Shown piece by piece: positions 18,798 to 31,000 of a DNA stretch of 64,000 nt. The DNA is from Maritalea sp051251695. GTDB taxonomy: Bacteria > Pseudomonadota > Alphaproteobacteria > Rhizobiales > Devosiaceae. Position numbers and translations under genes: made by a program. Numbering within the stretch: the stretch's first letter is position 1; each line of letters opens with the position of its first letter. The stretch lies in contig NZ_JBPOEU010000009.1 in the NCBI RefSeq assembly GCF_051251695.1, positions 82,365 through 146,364 on the forward strand. Direction: 5' to 3'. The notes under the pieces are model-generated. The model worked only from the letters and a program-made list of their open reading frames with translations, was not told where the DNA came from and ran no database searches.

Positions 18798-19758
18798 GAA
18801 ACTAGAGATTATAGAACTGGTCGAGGGATCACATTTGTTAGCCCGACAGACTTTGGCAAAGCTGGGTATACCTCGCACCACGTTCTACCGTTGATATGAC
18901 AGGTATCTTCAACGTGGTGAGGCAGGATTGCAGGATCAATCCCCCAAACCAAAACATATCTGGAACCGCATTCCTGACGAAGTTCGGCGCAAAGTCGTCA
19001 AGCTGGCGTTGACGGAGACGGAGCTGTCACCTCGAGAACTGGCGGTGACATTCACAGACAGGGAAAGCTACTTTGTGTCAGAGGCTTCGGTCTATCGCGT
19101 ATTGAAAGCGCATGACCTGATCACCAGCCCAGCCTTTATCGTCATCAAGGCAGCCAATGAATTCAAAGACAAAACCACCGCGATCAACCAGTTGTGGCAG
19201 ACGGACTTCACCTATCTGAAGATTATCGGCTGGGGTTGGTTCTATCTCAGTACAATACTGGACGATTACAGCCGTTACATCATTGCGTGGAAGCTGTGCA
19301 CAAACATGAGGACCCAGGATGTAACCGACACTCTAGACCTAGCGTTGCAGGCATCAGGTTGCGACCAGGTTCACGTCGTTCACAAGCCACGACTACTCAG
19401 CGACAATGGCTCCAGTTATGTTTCTGGGGAATTGGGTGACTGGCTGCAAGACAAGGGAATGAAACACACTCGCGGTGCACCGTATCATCCCCAGACCCAG
19501 GGTAAGATCGAAAGATGGCACCAAACCCTGAAGAACCGCATTCTGCTGAACCACTACTTTTTGCCTGGTGATCTCGAAGCGCAAATCGAAGCTTTCGTCG
19601 ATCACTACAACCATCGGCGCTACCACGAGAGCCTGAACAATGTGACACCTGCTGATGTCTACTTCGGACGCGACAAAGCCATTCTAAAACAACGAGAAAG
19701 GATCAAAAGAGAAACACTAGAAACGCGGCGCTTGCAACACAGACAACGCGCTGCATAA
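18778..19758 (+). pseudogene. IS3-family transposase OrfB with internal stop
   Basis: From ATG 18778 the frame gives MRYPASEKLEIIELVEG and on to RTTFYR, then TGA at 18892-18894 where a TGG tryptophan is expected before YDRYLQRGEAGLQD. It then runs open to 19758. The downstream part is a complete rve-type DDE core: the first Asp in QTDFTYLK, the second in LLSDNGSSYVS, and the Glu in QGKIERWHQ. A restart at TTG 18928 would give 276 residues that keep the catalytic core but lose the N-terminal part. I call it a pseudogene with one nonsense mutation. Confidence 0.85.
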
Positions 19759-19989
19759 TGAAACCAATCAGATGAGCTAAACTCTCTCTTAGTTTAAGCA
19801 GCCATTGGTTCCAAAAACCCTGACGACGGACAATCAAATTACACTACTTGGACCCATACGCGCTGACGTCAGACAGTAAAATGCGTGAACGTATGAAGCT
19901 TGCGCGGTGCCTGTCAAAAGATGTTGTTTCCATGCAGAATTGGTCGCCAAAACGCATTTTGGAATAAGGTCTTAATTGCAGTCACATTC

Positions 19990-20019
19990 TTGACAAAGTG
20001 TTTGCTCAGTGTGAACAAT
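19990..20019 (+). promoter_or_regulatory. Possible promoter for the GNAT-RTX region
   Basis: TTGACA at 19990-19995 and AACAAT at 20014-20019 are separated by 18 bases, followed by an AT-rich leader to the GNAT start at 20119. The -35 is consensus and the -10 is weak. It lies just downstream of the IS3 element in otherwise unassigned sequence (19876-20118). Confidence 0.35.
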
Positions 20020-20118
20020 CAAAGTCGTAATAGTTGATTTATTTTTTTAAGTTTTGGTGTTTATGTTTTTTTCTTTAAGTCTCATTTTTGGTAATTTCTG
20101 CCGCGTAGGCAAGTCCTA

Positions 20119-20673
20119 ATGAGTGTGGCAGCGACACCCAACAGAAATGAAAATACCAGTGGGCAGGTCGCTCACCCTGAGGCGCCTTTGGCGACGAATG
20201 GACTGGTTGCATATCGGGCGGAGAGCCCAGAAGACATCCTGAAAATTCGAGACACTGTTCTGGAAGCCCATGCTGAAGGCAGATATTCACATTTGCCATT
20301 CTCGGGCGAGAAATTTGAACGCGCTTATACAAAAGCGATCCGTCATCCAGCGGACACACTTTCGGTTTATGTCCAACATAACGGTGTAACTGTCGGCATC
20401 CTCAATGCAGGTGTTGGTGATTATTATTTAGGGATTGGTGGGCGCATGGTGACGGTTTACGCGCTTTATGTTTCCGGCAAAGTTCGCAATTCACTTCTCG
20501 GAGGTCGCGTCGGCATAAAGCTAATGCGAATGGCCACCGATTGGTCGAAATTACAAAAAGCCGAAGAAATTCAGATTCATTCGACGTCTGGTATCGATGC
20601 TGAGCGAACTGATAGGCTCTTATCTCGTTTGGGTTTCAAGGCAATCGGAGGAAACTATGTCGCGAGAATTTAG
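20119..20673 (+). CDS. GNAT-family acyltransferase, module 1
   Basis: A 184-residue protein of the GNAT superfamily. An N-terminal low-complexity stretch of about 35 residues precedes the fold. Visible elements are the early helix with EGRYSHLPFSGEKFERA, strands VYVQHNGVTVGILNAGVGDYYLG, the acyl-CoA loop region LLGGRVGIKLMRMATDW, and a final GIDAERTDRLLSRLGFKAIGGNY. It is paralogous to the genes at 35743 and 38503. The substrate is unknown; position ahead of an RTX protein recalls HlyC-type toxin acyltransferases, which share the GNAT fold, but no HlyC signature is seen. The next gene starts inside its last codons. Confidence 0.82.
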   Translation: MSVAATPNRNENTSGQVAHPEAPLATNGLVAYRAESPEDILKIRDTVLEAHAEGRYSHLPFSGEKFERAYTKAIRHPADTLSVYVQHNGVTVGILNAGVGDYYLGIGGRMVTVYALYVSGKVRNSLLGGRVGIKLMRMATDWSKLQKAEEIQIHSTSGIDAERTDRLLSRLGFKAIGGNYVARI

Positions 20674-21622
20674 CATCCAAATTTTAACGAAAATTGTTGG
20701 AGCAACTATCAGCTCCGGTTTGGGGGTCTTGACGCAAGCCATTTTTGTTGTCTGGCTTTGTATATTGCCAATAACGACATGCTTGGCACAACAACCCATT
20801 ACTGAGCCATTGCAAAAAGCGTTGAATATCTACGATGAAGAGACTCTTATTGATTATTATATCAAGTCTGCATTTCAGCTTGAGTTCGCAGACAACGAAG
20901 AAGCCGTGGGACGGGATAAGCTATATAAGAGAGTTAAACAGCGCGTCTTGCATGTATTGCCGCTGTTTCTTGATCCAAAAAGCTACACAGACAAGGAATT
21001 TGAGTTTGATGTGATTTTTCGCGTAGTCCATGACATCAATGCTCACCTGCCATTTGAAATTTATAAAGCCTACCGTCCTAGTCAGTTGATTGATGCGTTT
21101 GGAACACGGAAAAATCTGAAAATTGCTCAACATGATCGCGCCTATGTTGTTATTGGTTCGAGTGAAGAGATTGATAGCTATATGGATGATTTCGGCCAAA
21201 AGGGAGAAACTGGACAGATTGCTTTTCAGTTGTATCAGATTGCAAAAAACGCACCTGACATGAAGCAAGGGGTTTGCACGGCGACTCCATTTCCAGCGTT
21301 AATTGAAGATGTCAACTCAGTAGGTACTGTATTCATTCTGATTGATGATGAGCGAAATTTAGAGGCTTGCTTGTACGAGGAACTCATCCAGTCATTAGGG
21401 TTGTTGGGCGATTTTTCTCCTGGCACAGAATCCATGTTCAACGACGACGATGTTCACAAAACCCCGACGACGCTTGATTGGGCTCTTTTGCAAATTCATA
21501 TGGACGCGAAAGTTGTTGCTGGCATTGGTCCGTCAGAGATTAGAATGGTGGCGGCAAAAATCATTGAAGACATAAAAGTCAACATACCGGTTTTGGCGGG
21601 AGTAACGACAAGTGAATTTTAA
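20657..21622 (+). CDS. DUF2927 secreted or membrane-anchored protein
   Basis: A 321-residue protein with an N-terminal hydrophobic segment (about residues 14-45) ending near TTCLAQQ, probably a signal peptide. The body resembles DUF2927, with the segment CLYEELIQSLGLLGDFSPG and MFNDDD near residues 245-275. That segment parallels the HExxHxxG helix of zinc metallopeptidases but lacks both histidines, so a degenerate protease fold is possible; this is inference. The ATG at 20657 has GGAGG eight bases upstream and overlaps the GNAT gene by 17 bases. Confidence 0.75.
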   Translation: MSREFSIQILTKIVGATISSGLGVLTQAIFVVWLCILPITTCLAQQPITEPLQKALNIYDEETLIDYYIKSAFQLEFADNEEAVGRDKLYKRVKQRVLHVLPLFLDPKSYTDKEFEFDVIFRVVHDINAHLPFEIYKAYRPSQLIDAFGTRKNLKIAQHDRAYVVIGSSEEIDSYMDDFGQKGETGQIAFQLYQIAKNAPDMKQGVCTATPFPALIEDVNSVGTVFILIDDERNLEACLYEELIQSLGLLGDFSPGTESMFNDDDVHKTPTTLDWALLQIHMDAKVVAGIGPSEIRMVAAKIIEDIKVNIPVLAGVTTSEF

Positions 21623-21977
21623 GTTTGGCGGGTTCAGTTTTTTTGTAGGATTGCTTTCTGGCTTAATCTTGTTTGTGCTTCTTACAGCTTGGGTGAATAG
21701 GGACAAACCCTACATCTTGACGATGGGTGAGCAGCTAAAAATTGTTGTTGATGACATTAACAAGAAAAATGATGGTGAACTGAGTCAGCTAAATATTTTT
21801 GCAAAGGCAAACTCAGATAAATGGGAGGATATAGGAAATGAAAAAGCGCACGTTGTAACTGGGGAAGTGTCATATAAGACTGCTAACGAACAGGAGATAA
21901 GAAGGTACAGGTTTTATTATGCGATTTTTGGAACCGGTGAAATTAGCACGCACGGATTAACTAAGTTAGATAATTGA
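21612..21977 (+). CDS. Small single-pass membrane protein, unknown
   Basis: A 121-residue protein starting at GTG 21612, overlapping the DUF2927 gene by 11 bases. It has one strong hydrophobic segment (FFVGLLSGLILFVLLTAW, about residues 10-27) followed by a polar, probably periplasmic domain of about 90 residues. No recognised domain. It is the last gene before the giant RTX/Hint gene and holds the position occupied by other small membrane proteins in modules 2 and 3. Confidence 0.65.
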   Translation: MNFKFGGFSFFVGLLSGLILFVLLTAWVNRDKPYILTMGEQLKIVVDDINKKNDGELSQLNIFAKANSDKWEDIGNEKAHVVTGEVSYKTANEQEIRRYRFYYAIFGTGEISTHGLTKLDN

Positions 21978-22017
21978 GCAAATAGCTCAAGCAATTAAGA
22001 GATTTTTGGAGAATATT

Positions 22018-25000
22018 GTGGACAGACATTTTGTTAGCGGAACATGGCCAGTTGGGGCAGCGTTAGATTGGTACGTTTCAGGCCGCGGTCAGAGTGTATC
22101 AATCAATCCTAACGGTGGTATTTACCGTGATTTGAAACTCAGTACTTTAATCAATGATTTTCAGGGTGAGTTTGAAAATCTTGCGGTAGGGGGTTCATTT
22201 GAATTCGGCGGTGGATTTGGTGGTGCACATGCAGAGTCAATAAATCACGCACGAATAAACCTTACGGTCAACGATGTTCTGTCAGCAAATAATGATCTCA
22301 AATTTGTCAGTTTTTCTATTAATAGTGTTGTTGATACCTATGATTTCAATCTGGATCAACTTGGTCCGGACATTTTATCTGGCAACCTCGGGAACATGCC
22401 GCGACATGCCGGAACGCTTGGTGGGGAAGTGCTAGCAATACTATTGGCCCGGCAAGATATTCAAAATGGAAACTTTAGTGTTCCTCAACAATACGATATT
22501 TCAGTTGGTAGTTCCACAGAAAATTACATGTTGATGGTACCAAGATCAGCACAACATTCGCCAGGGAAAGCGAATTTAGGGTTTGCTGACAATGTTAATG
22601 CTGGTGTTTTCCAGATGCTTGGTGCGATGGGACCGGGTGCTCGGTTTGGTGATAACATCAATAAATGCTTCTCCGCCGATACTTCAATTCAGTTGTCCAA
22701 TGGAACGTTGATTGAGATTGAGAACATTCGTGTTGGTGATCAAGTCGCATCCTACTCTGAGTCCGTGTCCAATGGTCGTGAGGCATTGTCAAGTAAGAGC
22801 GTAGTACACCTTTTTGAAAACGTAACAGATATCTGGATTGAGCTTTCGAATGGCTTAACCGTGACGCCGGGACATCATTTCTTGGCATCAGATGGCTCGT
22901 TTAAGGCAATTGATGACATTCTTGGCGCCGATGGCATTGTCATTGATGAGGTTGGCAATGAACTAAAAGTAACCGGTGAGTATATCCGTTATTCGGAAGA
23001 TACAGCGGGTCTTTATGAACAAGCAGAGATGTATGTTGCGGCCTCGGCCGGATCGTTGGCGCTTCAGCCTGAACTTAAAAAAGGCTGGAAAACCTATAAC
23101 TTCGAGGTTGAAGACTTCCACACTTATGTAGCTGGCGGCATTCGTGTGCATAACATGTCGGTCGATTTTGCCAACAAATACGATGGAACTCCGGTCTATC
23201 CGCACATGATTCCGCGGCATAATCCTGATACCAATGAATTTGAAAACGCGGTTATTTGGAAACCTGATCCAGCTTCAGCTGAAAACCAAAGCGCGGCGCT
23301 CAAACATTTGATGGAACAAGACCATGACCCGATCACCATTCCAGGCGACGGGCCCGCGACCACAATTGCGTCTGGCAAAACGGTAAATGCTGGTACCAAA
23401 ATCGTCGCCAATGATTATGTTTATACGGTCAATGGTGATGGCTCCATCACAAATATGACAACGGGTAGAACCACTTCACCCCCAACAACGCCGGGCAGCA
23501 CATCGCCAGTTGGTGGAACACAAGTGACTGGTTCTGGACCAAAGGTTACATTGGGCACTGGCAAAGAGGTCAATTCGGGGACGACTGTTTCACAGAATGG
23601 CTACGATTATGTTGTAAACGCCGACGGCTCAACCACCAATACGACTACGGGTTGGACATATAATAAAGACGGCACACGCTCGCAGTCTGATAGCGATAAA
23701 CAATCAAGCAGCAGCAATAATGATGGCGGTGGAAAGTCGTCGCAAAGTAGCAGCAGCAGCTCGCGTGATAATGACAGCGACAAAGATTCAAATTCAAGCA
23801 GCGGCGGTTATGACTATTTCGACGCTGCAGATGGTGTTTGGAAGACAAAACCGGTCATATTTGATTTAGATGGCGACGGCATTGAAATCGCACAACTGAA
23901 TGCGTCGAACTTTTTCTATGACATCAATGGAGATGGCAAAGACAACCGCACGGCCTGGGCTGCGGCAGGTGATGGCGTTTTGGTCCGTGATGAGGGTAAT
24001 GATGGCGTAATTGAACTCAAGCAAGAGATTGATTTTACGTCTTGGGCGCCTTCAGCAAGGTCAGACCTTGAAGCGCTGCGTATGGCTTTTGATAGCAATG
24101 GTGACGGCAAGCTCGACGCACAGGATGATGATTGGTCACTATTCAAAATACTGGTCACCAATGACGATGGCACCACAACGCTCAAGACATTGGCAGAGTT
24201 GGGTATTACCTCACTTGATTTGATCTCCAATAACCATCAGCAAACACTTTCAGACGGCTCCAACATCGCAGGTACCACAACTTTTACGAAATCAGATGGC
24301 ACAACTGGTGTGGCCGGAGATGTGGCCCTTTCGTATGACACTGGAAGTTATGTCGTAACGCAGACAACTACAAATAACGCTGACGGTTCAACGACAATCG
24401 AAAACACAGGGCGTCGGACAGACGGGTCGATTGCACACAATACTGTTTCCACAATAAGCGCTGACGGAAATACGCGTACCATCTCGTTTGACGACGATGG
24501 CGATGGCGTTGCCGATCGTGTTCGCTCCGAAAGTCGCGTGCTGAATGCAGACGGATCAATTGTCGAAACTTTTGACGACTTTGACACCAGTGAAACAATT
24601 TTGCTTCGTCGTGAGCAAAAGGAAACAAGCGCGGACAAAAATACAATCACAATCAGCACCGATGCGAATGGCTCTGGTGTGTTTGATGTTGTTGAAACTC
24701 GCACCACTGCGGCCAATGGTGACCTAACGGTCGTTATTGAAAACCGTAACGCCGATGGCTCCATGCATGATCGGCAATCAACGACAACAAGTGCGGACGG
24801 ACTGTCCAAAACGGTACAAGTTGAATTGACCGCCACAGGTGGCATCAATGGTACAAAAACCGTTGATACCAATGTTGCTGCAGACGGTACCCGCACAGAA
24901 ACAATTACTAACTATTCTGGCGATGGCGTAACGTTGGCTCATAAAACGAGCTCCATTAAAACGACCATTAGCGGAGACGGTAAGTCTCGAACCGTCGAAA

Positions 25001-28000
25001 CCGATTTGGACGGCGATGGAGATGTGGACATCACATCTTCCAGCGTAATTACGAACAATGTCGACGGTAGTAAATCGACTACGGATACGATTTCAAATGG
25101 CGACGGAAGCCTACGCAGCATGACTGTTAAGTCACTGAGCGCGGACGGCAACACCAAGACCGCAGAAGTAGACATTGATGGGGACGGGGTGTTTGATCAG
25201 AAAACGGTTGATGCAACTGTGGTCAATGGGGATGGGTCTCGTGAACGCACGGTGACGACGACGAATGGAGATCAAAGCCTATCCTCGAAATTTGTTGAAT
25301 CCGCGAGCGCGGACGGCAAAACCCGCACAATTAGCGTTGATAGTGATGGCGATGGCAATTTTGACCAAATTCAAACCATTGTTGAAGTTAATGGCAACTT
25401 GGTCGATACAATTTCGACCTACGCTCCCAATGGGGGCATTCTTGTTAATCGTGTTGAAACAACCACGAGTGCAGATGGTCTGACACAAACGACTAAATCT
25501 GACATAAATGGCGACGGCACATACGATACAATAGTCGAGACCACTAAAATTCAACTTGTTGATGGCGGATCTCGTGTCACCACTGAAACGAAAAATGGTG
25601 ATGGTACAGTTGAAATCTCCAAATCAGAGGTAACAACGAGTGCTGATGGTTTGACCAAATACGGCGCGACCTATGCAAATGGAGGCGCTCTTCCAGAATA
25701 TTCATTCGCTGATGTAACGGGTAAGAATGCAGACGGATCGATTACCCAGGTTGTCGAAAAACACGTGGGTGGAGCACCTGATTCAACCCGCGTTGGTCCG
25801 ACTGTAACTGAGATTAGCGCTGACAAACTGACGGTAATTACCAAACAATTTGTCGAAGACTTTACGGACCCAGCAAGTATTTCCACGACTGTTAAGTCTG
25901 TTGACGGTTCAATTGTTCAAACGGTGGAGAGTTTTAGCCCCGATGGCACGATTTTGGTTGGTAAAAGTGTTTCTGAGATTAGTGCTGATGGACTTACGAG
26001 CGTTACAAAATCGGACGCCAATGGTGACGGCACCTTTGATACGATCTTGCGCACAGTGAAGACCTTGAACGATGATGGTTCGGTAACGACAACGCAAACC
26101 AGCTATGCTGGCAATGTCGAGACAGCAGCAAACAAAAATGGTTCTTCTGTAAGCACAGTAAGCGGTAACCAACTTAACAAAACTACCTATTCTGATGCTG
26201 ATGGTGACGGTCAATTTGACAGCAAAACAGTAGAACAAACGGTTCTGAATGTTGATGGTTCACGAACGACAACGGCGACATCTTACAATGGCGATGGAAC
26301 TGTTCAAACAGGGAAGTCAATTGCCACAGTCAGTGATGATGGACTTACTAAAACAAGTTCTGTTTTTTATGGTGCGGATGGCACAGCCGACCTAACAACA
26401 TCGCAAGTCACAACTCTCGCAGCAGATGGTTCGACAACGGTAACAACTTCGAACTTTGCGGCCGATGGATCGCTGGCTTCTAAGAGTGTAGTTATGTCTT
26501 CAGGTGACGGTTTGTCGTCTAGCAATTCGATTGATCGTAATGGCGATGGAGTTGATGACCAAAAGGCAGTTACGACAAAGAACATCGATGGCTCAGTAAC
26601 GACGGAGGTGACCACCTACGATACGTCGGGCGTTTTGGTATCCAAATCGGTTCAAAACACGGCGGCTAATGGTTTATCTTCGACAGTAACAAACGACACT
26701 GATGGAAACGGTGTAACCGACAGTTCGACTTCCACACTGACTACGTTGAATGCTGATGGATCAACGATCAAAGTGTATTCCAAGTTTGACGTTGCTGGAG
26801 CTTTACTGGAGAAGTCGACGACAACAACGAGTGCGGATGGACGAACAAGCAACACAACTTGGGATGACGCTGGGGGGAATAGCACCCGCAGCCAGTCTTC
26901 AGTGCTTGTGATAAATGCTGACGGTTCTCAAACAAACACATTTACCGAATTCAACGCGGATGGTTCTGTTCACGATAAAACCATCACTCAGACGAGTGCC
27001 AATGGTCTAGAAATTCACACCAGCCGAGATGTAGATGGCGATGCTACAACCGACCAGTCGTTTGTTCAGCAAACTCTAGGCGATGGAACAATTCGCACGT
27101 CAAAAATGGACGGTGTTGTTCAAACTGCATCTGGCAGAGAATTTGGGGATGCTGGTGGGCAATATACGACAACAAGTGCTGACGGTACGCTAATAACAAT
27201 TCAATATGACAGCGATGGGGATGGATTGGCGGAAACGCAAACTACCACCCTTACTCAGTTGAATGCTGACGGAACAACTGTTCAAACAGTGACAAATAGT
27301 TCTCTTACCGGTGGCGATTCGAATGCGGCAGAACCGGTTTATGTTGAAGCGACAAACAACAAAACCATGGTGACCACAAGCGCTGACGGTCGAACCATAA
27401 CCACCCAGTGGGACTTGGACGGCAACGGTACTGTGGATGAACACCGTATCGAAGACACGACATTTGCGGTCGACGGGTCGTCCACAACGCTTGTCAGTCT
27501 GTTTAATGATGGTGTCTTAACCTCAAAAGTTGAGACGACTAAATCTGCTGACAGGACGACAACTACTATTAAGCGTGACAGTGACGGCAGCGGCAGTTTT
27601 GATGAAATTGCTGAGAAATCGGTTGCGACCAACACTGACGGTTCGTTGACAGAAACAACTACTGTCACGAATCCAAATGGTAGCTTGATTTCCAAAACAT
27701 CCATTCATACCAGCGTTGACGGATTAACGGTAACAACTGAACTCGATCCTAAGGGAACGGGTAGCTATACGGAAAAATCTGTTTCAGTTCGAGAAACTTT
27801 TGCGGATGGAACCGATAAAACCACCAAATCAAAATATGATGCTAATGATGTTCTAACAGAAGCGAGCGTTGTCCAGAACAATTTTGATGGGTCTCGCACC
27901 GACATCAGTATTGATGCAAACGGTGATGGGAACACTAATCAGACGAAGATCGTCGAAGCTTCGATTGATGGGTCCAGTAAAATAACAAAAACCAATTTTG

Positions 28001-31000
28001 ATCAAAATGGTGTTGTTCAAGAGGTGCTCATTAGTGAACGAAGCTCAGATGGCCTGTTGTTGACGACAGAGAAAGATGAAAATGGTGACGGCGTCGTCGA
28101 TCAAACCACATCGCACACGTGGTTGACAAATGCCGACGGGTCGCGTGAGGAAGTTTTAGAGGTTTACAAGGTCAGTGAGACAGCGAGCGATGGATCTGTT
28201 TCATCAATTTCACCTGTTCTACAGAACAAGGCTGTTATCAAAACAAACGCCGATGGTCGGACCAAGGTCAGTGAAGTTGATGTCGATGGCGACGGCAACG
28301 CTGACGAGGTTACGACAACGATCAACAATATAGATGGTTCAATAACTACAGAAACAACGGCAAACGCTGTTGCACGTGCTGTTCCGACAGATAGCAACGA
28401 AATCCGGTGGGCCTCAGCAGTCGCAACTGGGAACCCCACCGTTGCGGCCGCAACAAAAACGACAATTCGTGCGGACGGCATTACGCGTATCGTTGAGGCA
28501 GATTACGACGGCAATGGCACTTTTGAACACAAAGAGGTTTGGAAACGTGGCCTTGACGGCTCTCAGATTGCAGCCATTACTGATGTCGATGCAAACGGAG
28601 ATGTCGTTGCATCAGGCACTTATACGGTGAGTGCAGATGGCCGAGTGCGTACAATGCTTAGCGACGCTACCAATGGCGGCTTCCCAGATACTTATCAAAC
28701 CTGGGTTACGCGTATTGACCGTCAAGATGCGAAAACAACTCAAAATGTTGCTGACGGTATTTCTGTTCCAATTGTTTTGGTAACCGCCATAGGCGATAAG
28801 TTAGCATATAACATCACGGGAACCGACAATAATGATTACATCATAGGCGGCGTTTTAGCTGATACGATTTCTGGTGGGGCTGGAGATGACAAAATAGACG
28901 GTGGTAGTGGTGCCGATCAGCTTTTCGGAAATGCCGGAAATGATATTTTCATTGGCGGTGATGGTGCAGATCAAATAGATGGTGGAGACGGCGTAGATCT
29001 TGTTGATTATTCCCTCTCCAGTGACGGCGTGAGCGTCAATCTATTGGCCGGTAGCGGCAGTGGTGGTGATGCGGCCGGTGATAGTTTCGCAAATATTGAA
29101 AGCGTCAAAGGGTCGCTGTTTGGTGATACGCTGACCGGTGACGGCAACTCAAACTACCTTGATGGTCAAGATGGAAACGATGTTGTTCACGGTGGTGCTG
29201 GCAATGATGTGCTCTTAGGTGGAACCGGCAATGACCAGTTGAATGGTGATGCTGGTGCTGACCAATTGAGCGGCCAAAGTGGAAATGATTTTCTTGATGG
29301 CGGTGCCGGTGGTGACCAGATGGATGGTGGCACAGGAGATGATACCTATATCGTGGACAATATTGGCGATTTGGTATCAGAGATTGCGGACGAAGGTCAC
29401 GACTTGGTCAAAGCTTCAATCAACTATACTCTTACCGCAAATGTTGATGACCTTATCCTAACCGGCACTGGGAACTTGAACGGTACGGGCAATAGTCTGG
29501 GCAACAAAATTATTGGCACCAGTGGCAATAATGTGCTTTCGGGCCAAGCTGGCGACGACATTCTTGTAGGCGGCTTGGGTTCAGACCAATTGGTTGGTGG
29601 AGACGGCCATGATATCGCGTCTTATGAGAGGGCAACATCCGGTGTATTTGTTCATACGGGTTGGGAATCTCAAAACACTGGCGAGGCTGCAGGGGATACA
29701 TATTCCTCGATTGAAGGTCTGATTGGTTCCCAATTTGATGACGAAATGATCCTTGTGGCTGACGGTGCTACGATGGAAGGTGGTGCAGGGAACGACAAGC
29801 TCACTGCAGTTGGCTCGCATGCAAACATCTCTGGTGGTGCAGGCGATGACGATATTTATGGCACCGACGGCGCAGATGTTCTTGATGGAGGTGATGGCAT
29901 TGACAGCATCTTTGGCAAGAATGGTCATGACAATATCAAAGCAGGTGCTGGCAACGATTATGTCAAGGCTGGGTCAGGCAAAGATATTGTTGATGCAGGT
30001 GCAGGAGATGACGTCGTCGAAGGTAATGGCGGCGCTGATATTCTCATCGGCGGGGCTGGTGCTGATGATCTCAAAGGCGGTGGTGGTTTTGACATTGCCT
30101 CTTATGAAACTGCACAAACAGGTGTTGTGATTGATACAAGCCACATGTCGTCTGCCACGGGTGATGCCGCTGGCGATTGGTATCAATCAATTCAAGGAAT
30201 CAAAGGTTCCAACCACGATGATCAAATCACTACGGCTTGGAACAATGCCAAACTTTACGGCGGTGCTGGTGATGATACGTTGACCATTGCCGGTTCAGCT
30301 GGTGAACTTCACGGTGATTCTGGCAACGACATCCTGACCTCTGGAGCTGGCAATAACCGCATTGACGGTGGCACAGGTGCCGACCAAATGTCTGGTGGTG
30401 CGCATAATGACACTTATGTTGTCGACAATGCGGGCGATACCGTTATTGAAGCCCATAATGATGGCTACGATAAAGTTGAGGCTTCGGTCAGTCACACGCT
30501 TGCAGACAATGTGGAAGACCTAATTTTAACTGGTACTAACGCGATAAATGGCACAGGCAACGATACTGTCAATACAATCACAGGTAACGATAATAACAAC
30601 ATTCTTGACGGTGGTATTGGTGCTGACCTGCTTGTCGGTGGTATGGGCAACGATACATACATCGTTGACAATGCCGGTGACGACATTACTGAGCATGCGA
30701 GCGAGGGAGCTGACAAAGTTGTCTCATCGGTTGATTACGCCCTTGGCAACAATGTGGAAAATCTTGATCTCACGGGTTCAGCGCTCAATGCAACGGGTAA
30801 TAGTTTGGCCAACACCATTCAAGGTAATGCACTCAATAATGTGATTGTTGGCGGTGTAGGCAATGACCAGCTCACTGGTGGGCTTGGTGATGATCGCTTT
30901 GAGTTTAACGTCGGGGATGGCTCTGACAGCGTTTTGGACTTCACGGTTCACAATGGTACTACGAACGGCGACCTCATTAAAATCCGTGGAATAGCTTTCG

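Larger units (their letters stand above)
18322..19875 (+). mobile_element. IS3-family insertion sequence with perfect 42-bp inverted repeats
   Basis: The element is bounded by 18322-18363 and 19834-19875, which are exact reverse complements over all 42 bases, starting TGTCTGACG and ending CGTCAGACA. Inside are orfA (helix-turn-helix) and orfB (DDE integrase), the IS3 layout, 1,554 bp in all. No direct target duplication is evident: the flanks are CAACG on the left and GTAAA on the right. It sits next to an older IS30 fragment and the 120-bp repeat. The internal stop in orfB suggests the copy cannot transpose on its own. Confidence 0.92.

Noticed and set aside
20119..20673. GNAT proteins as LuxI-type autoinducer synthases or FeeM N-acyl amino acid synthases
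   Set aside because: No LuxI signature was seen, length and motifs fit generic GNAT better, and no LuxR-type regulator is nearby.
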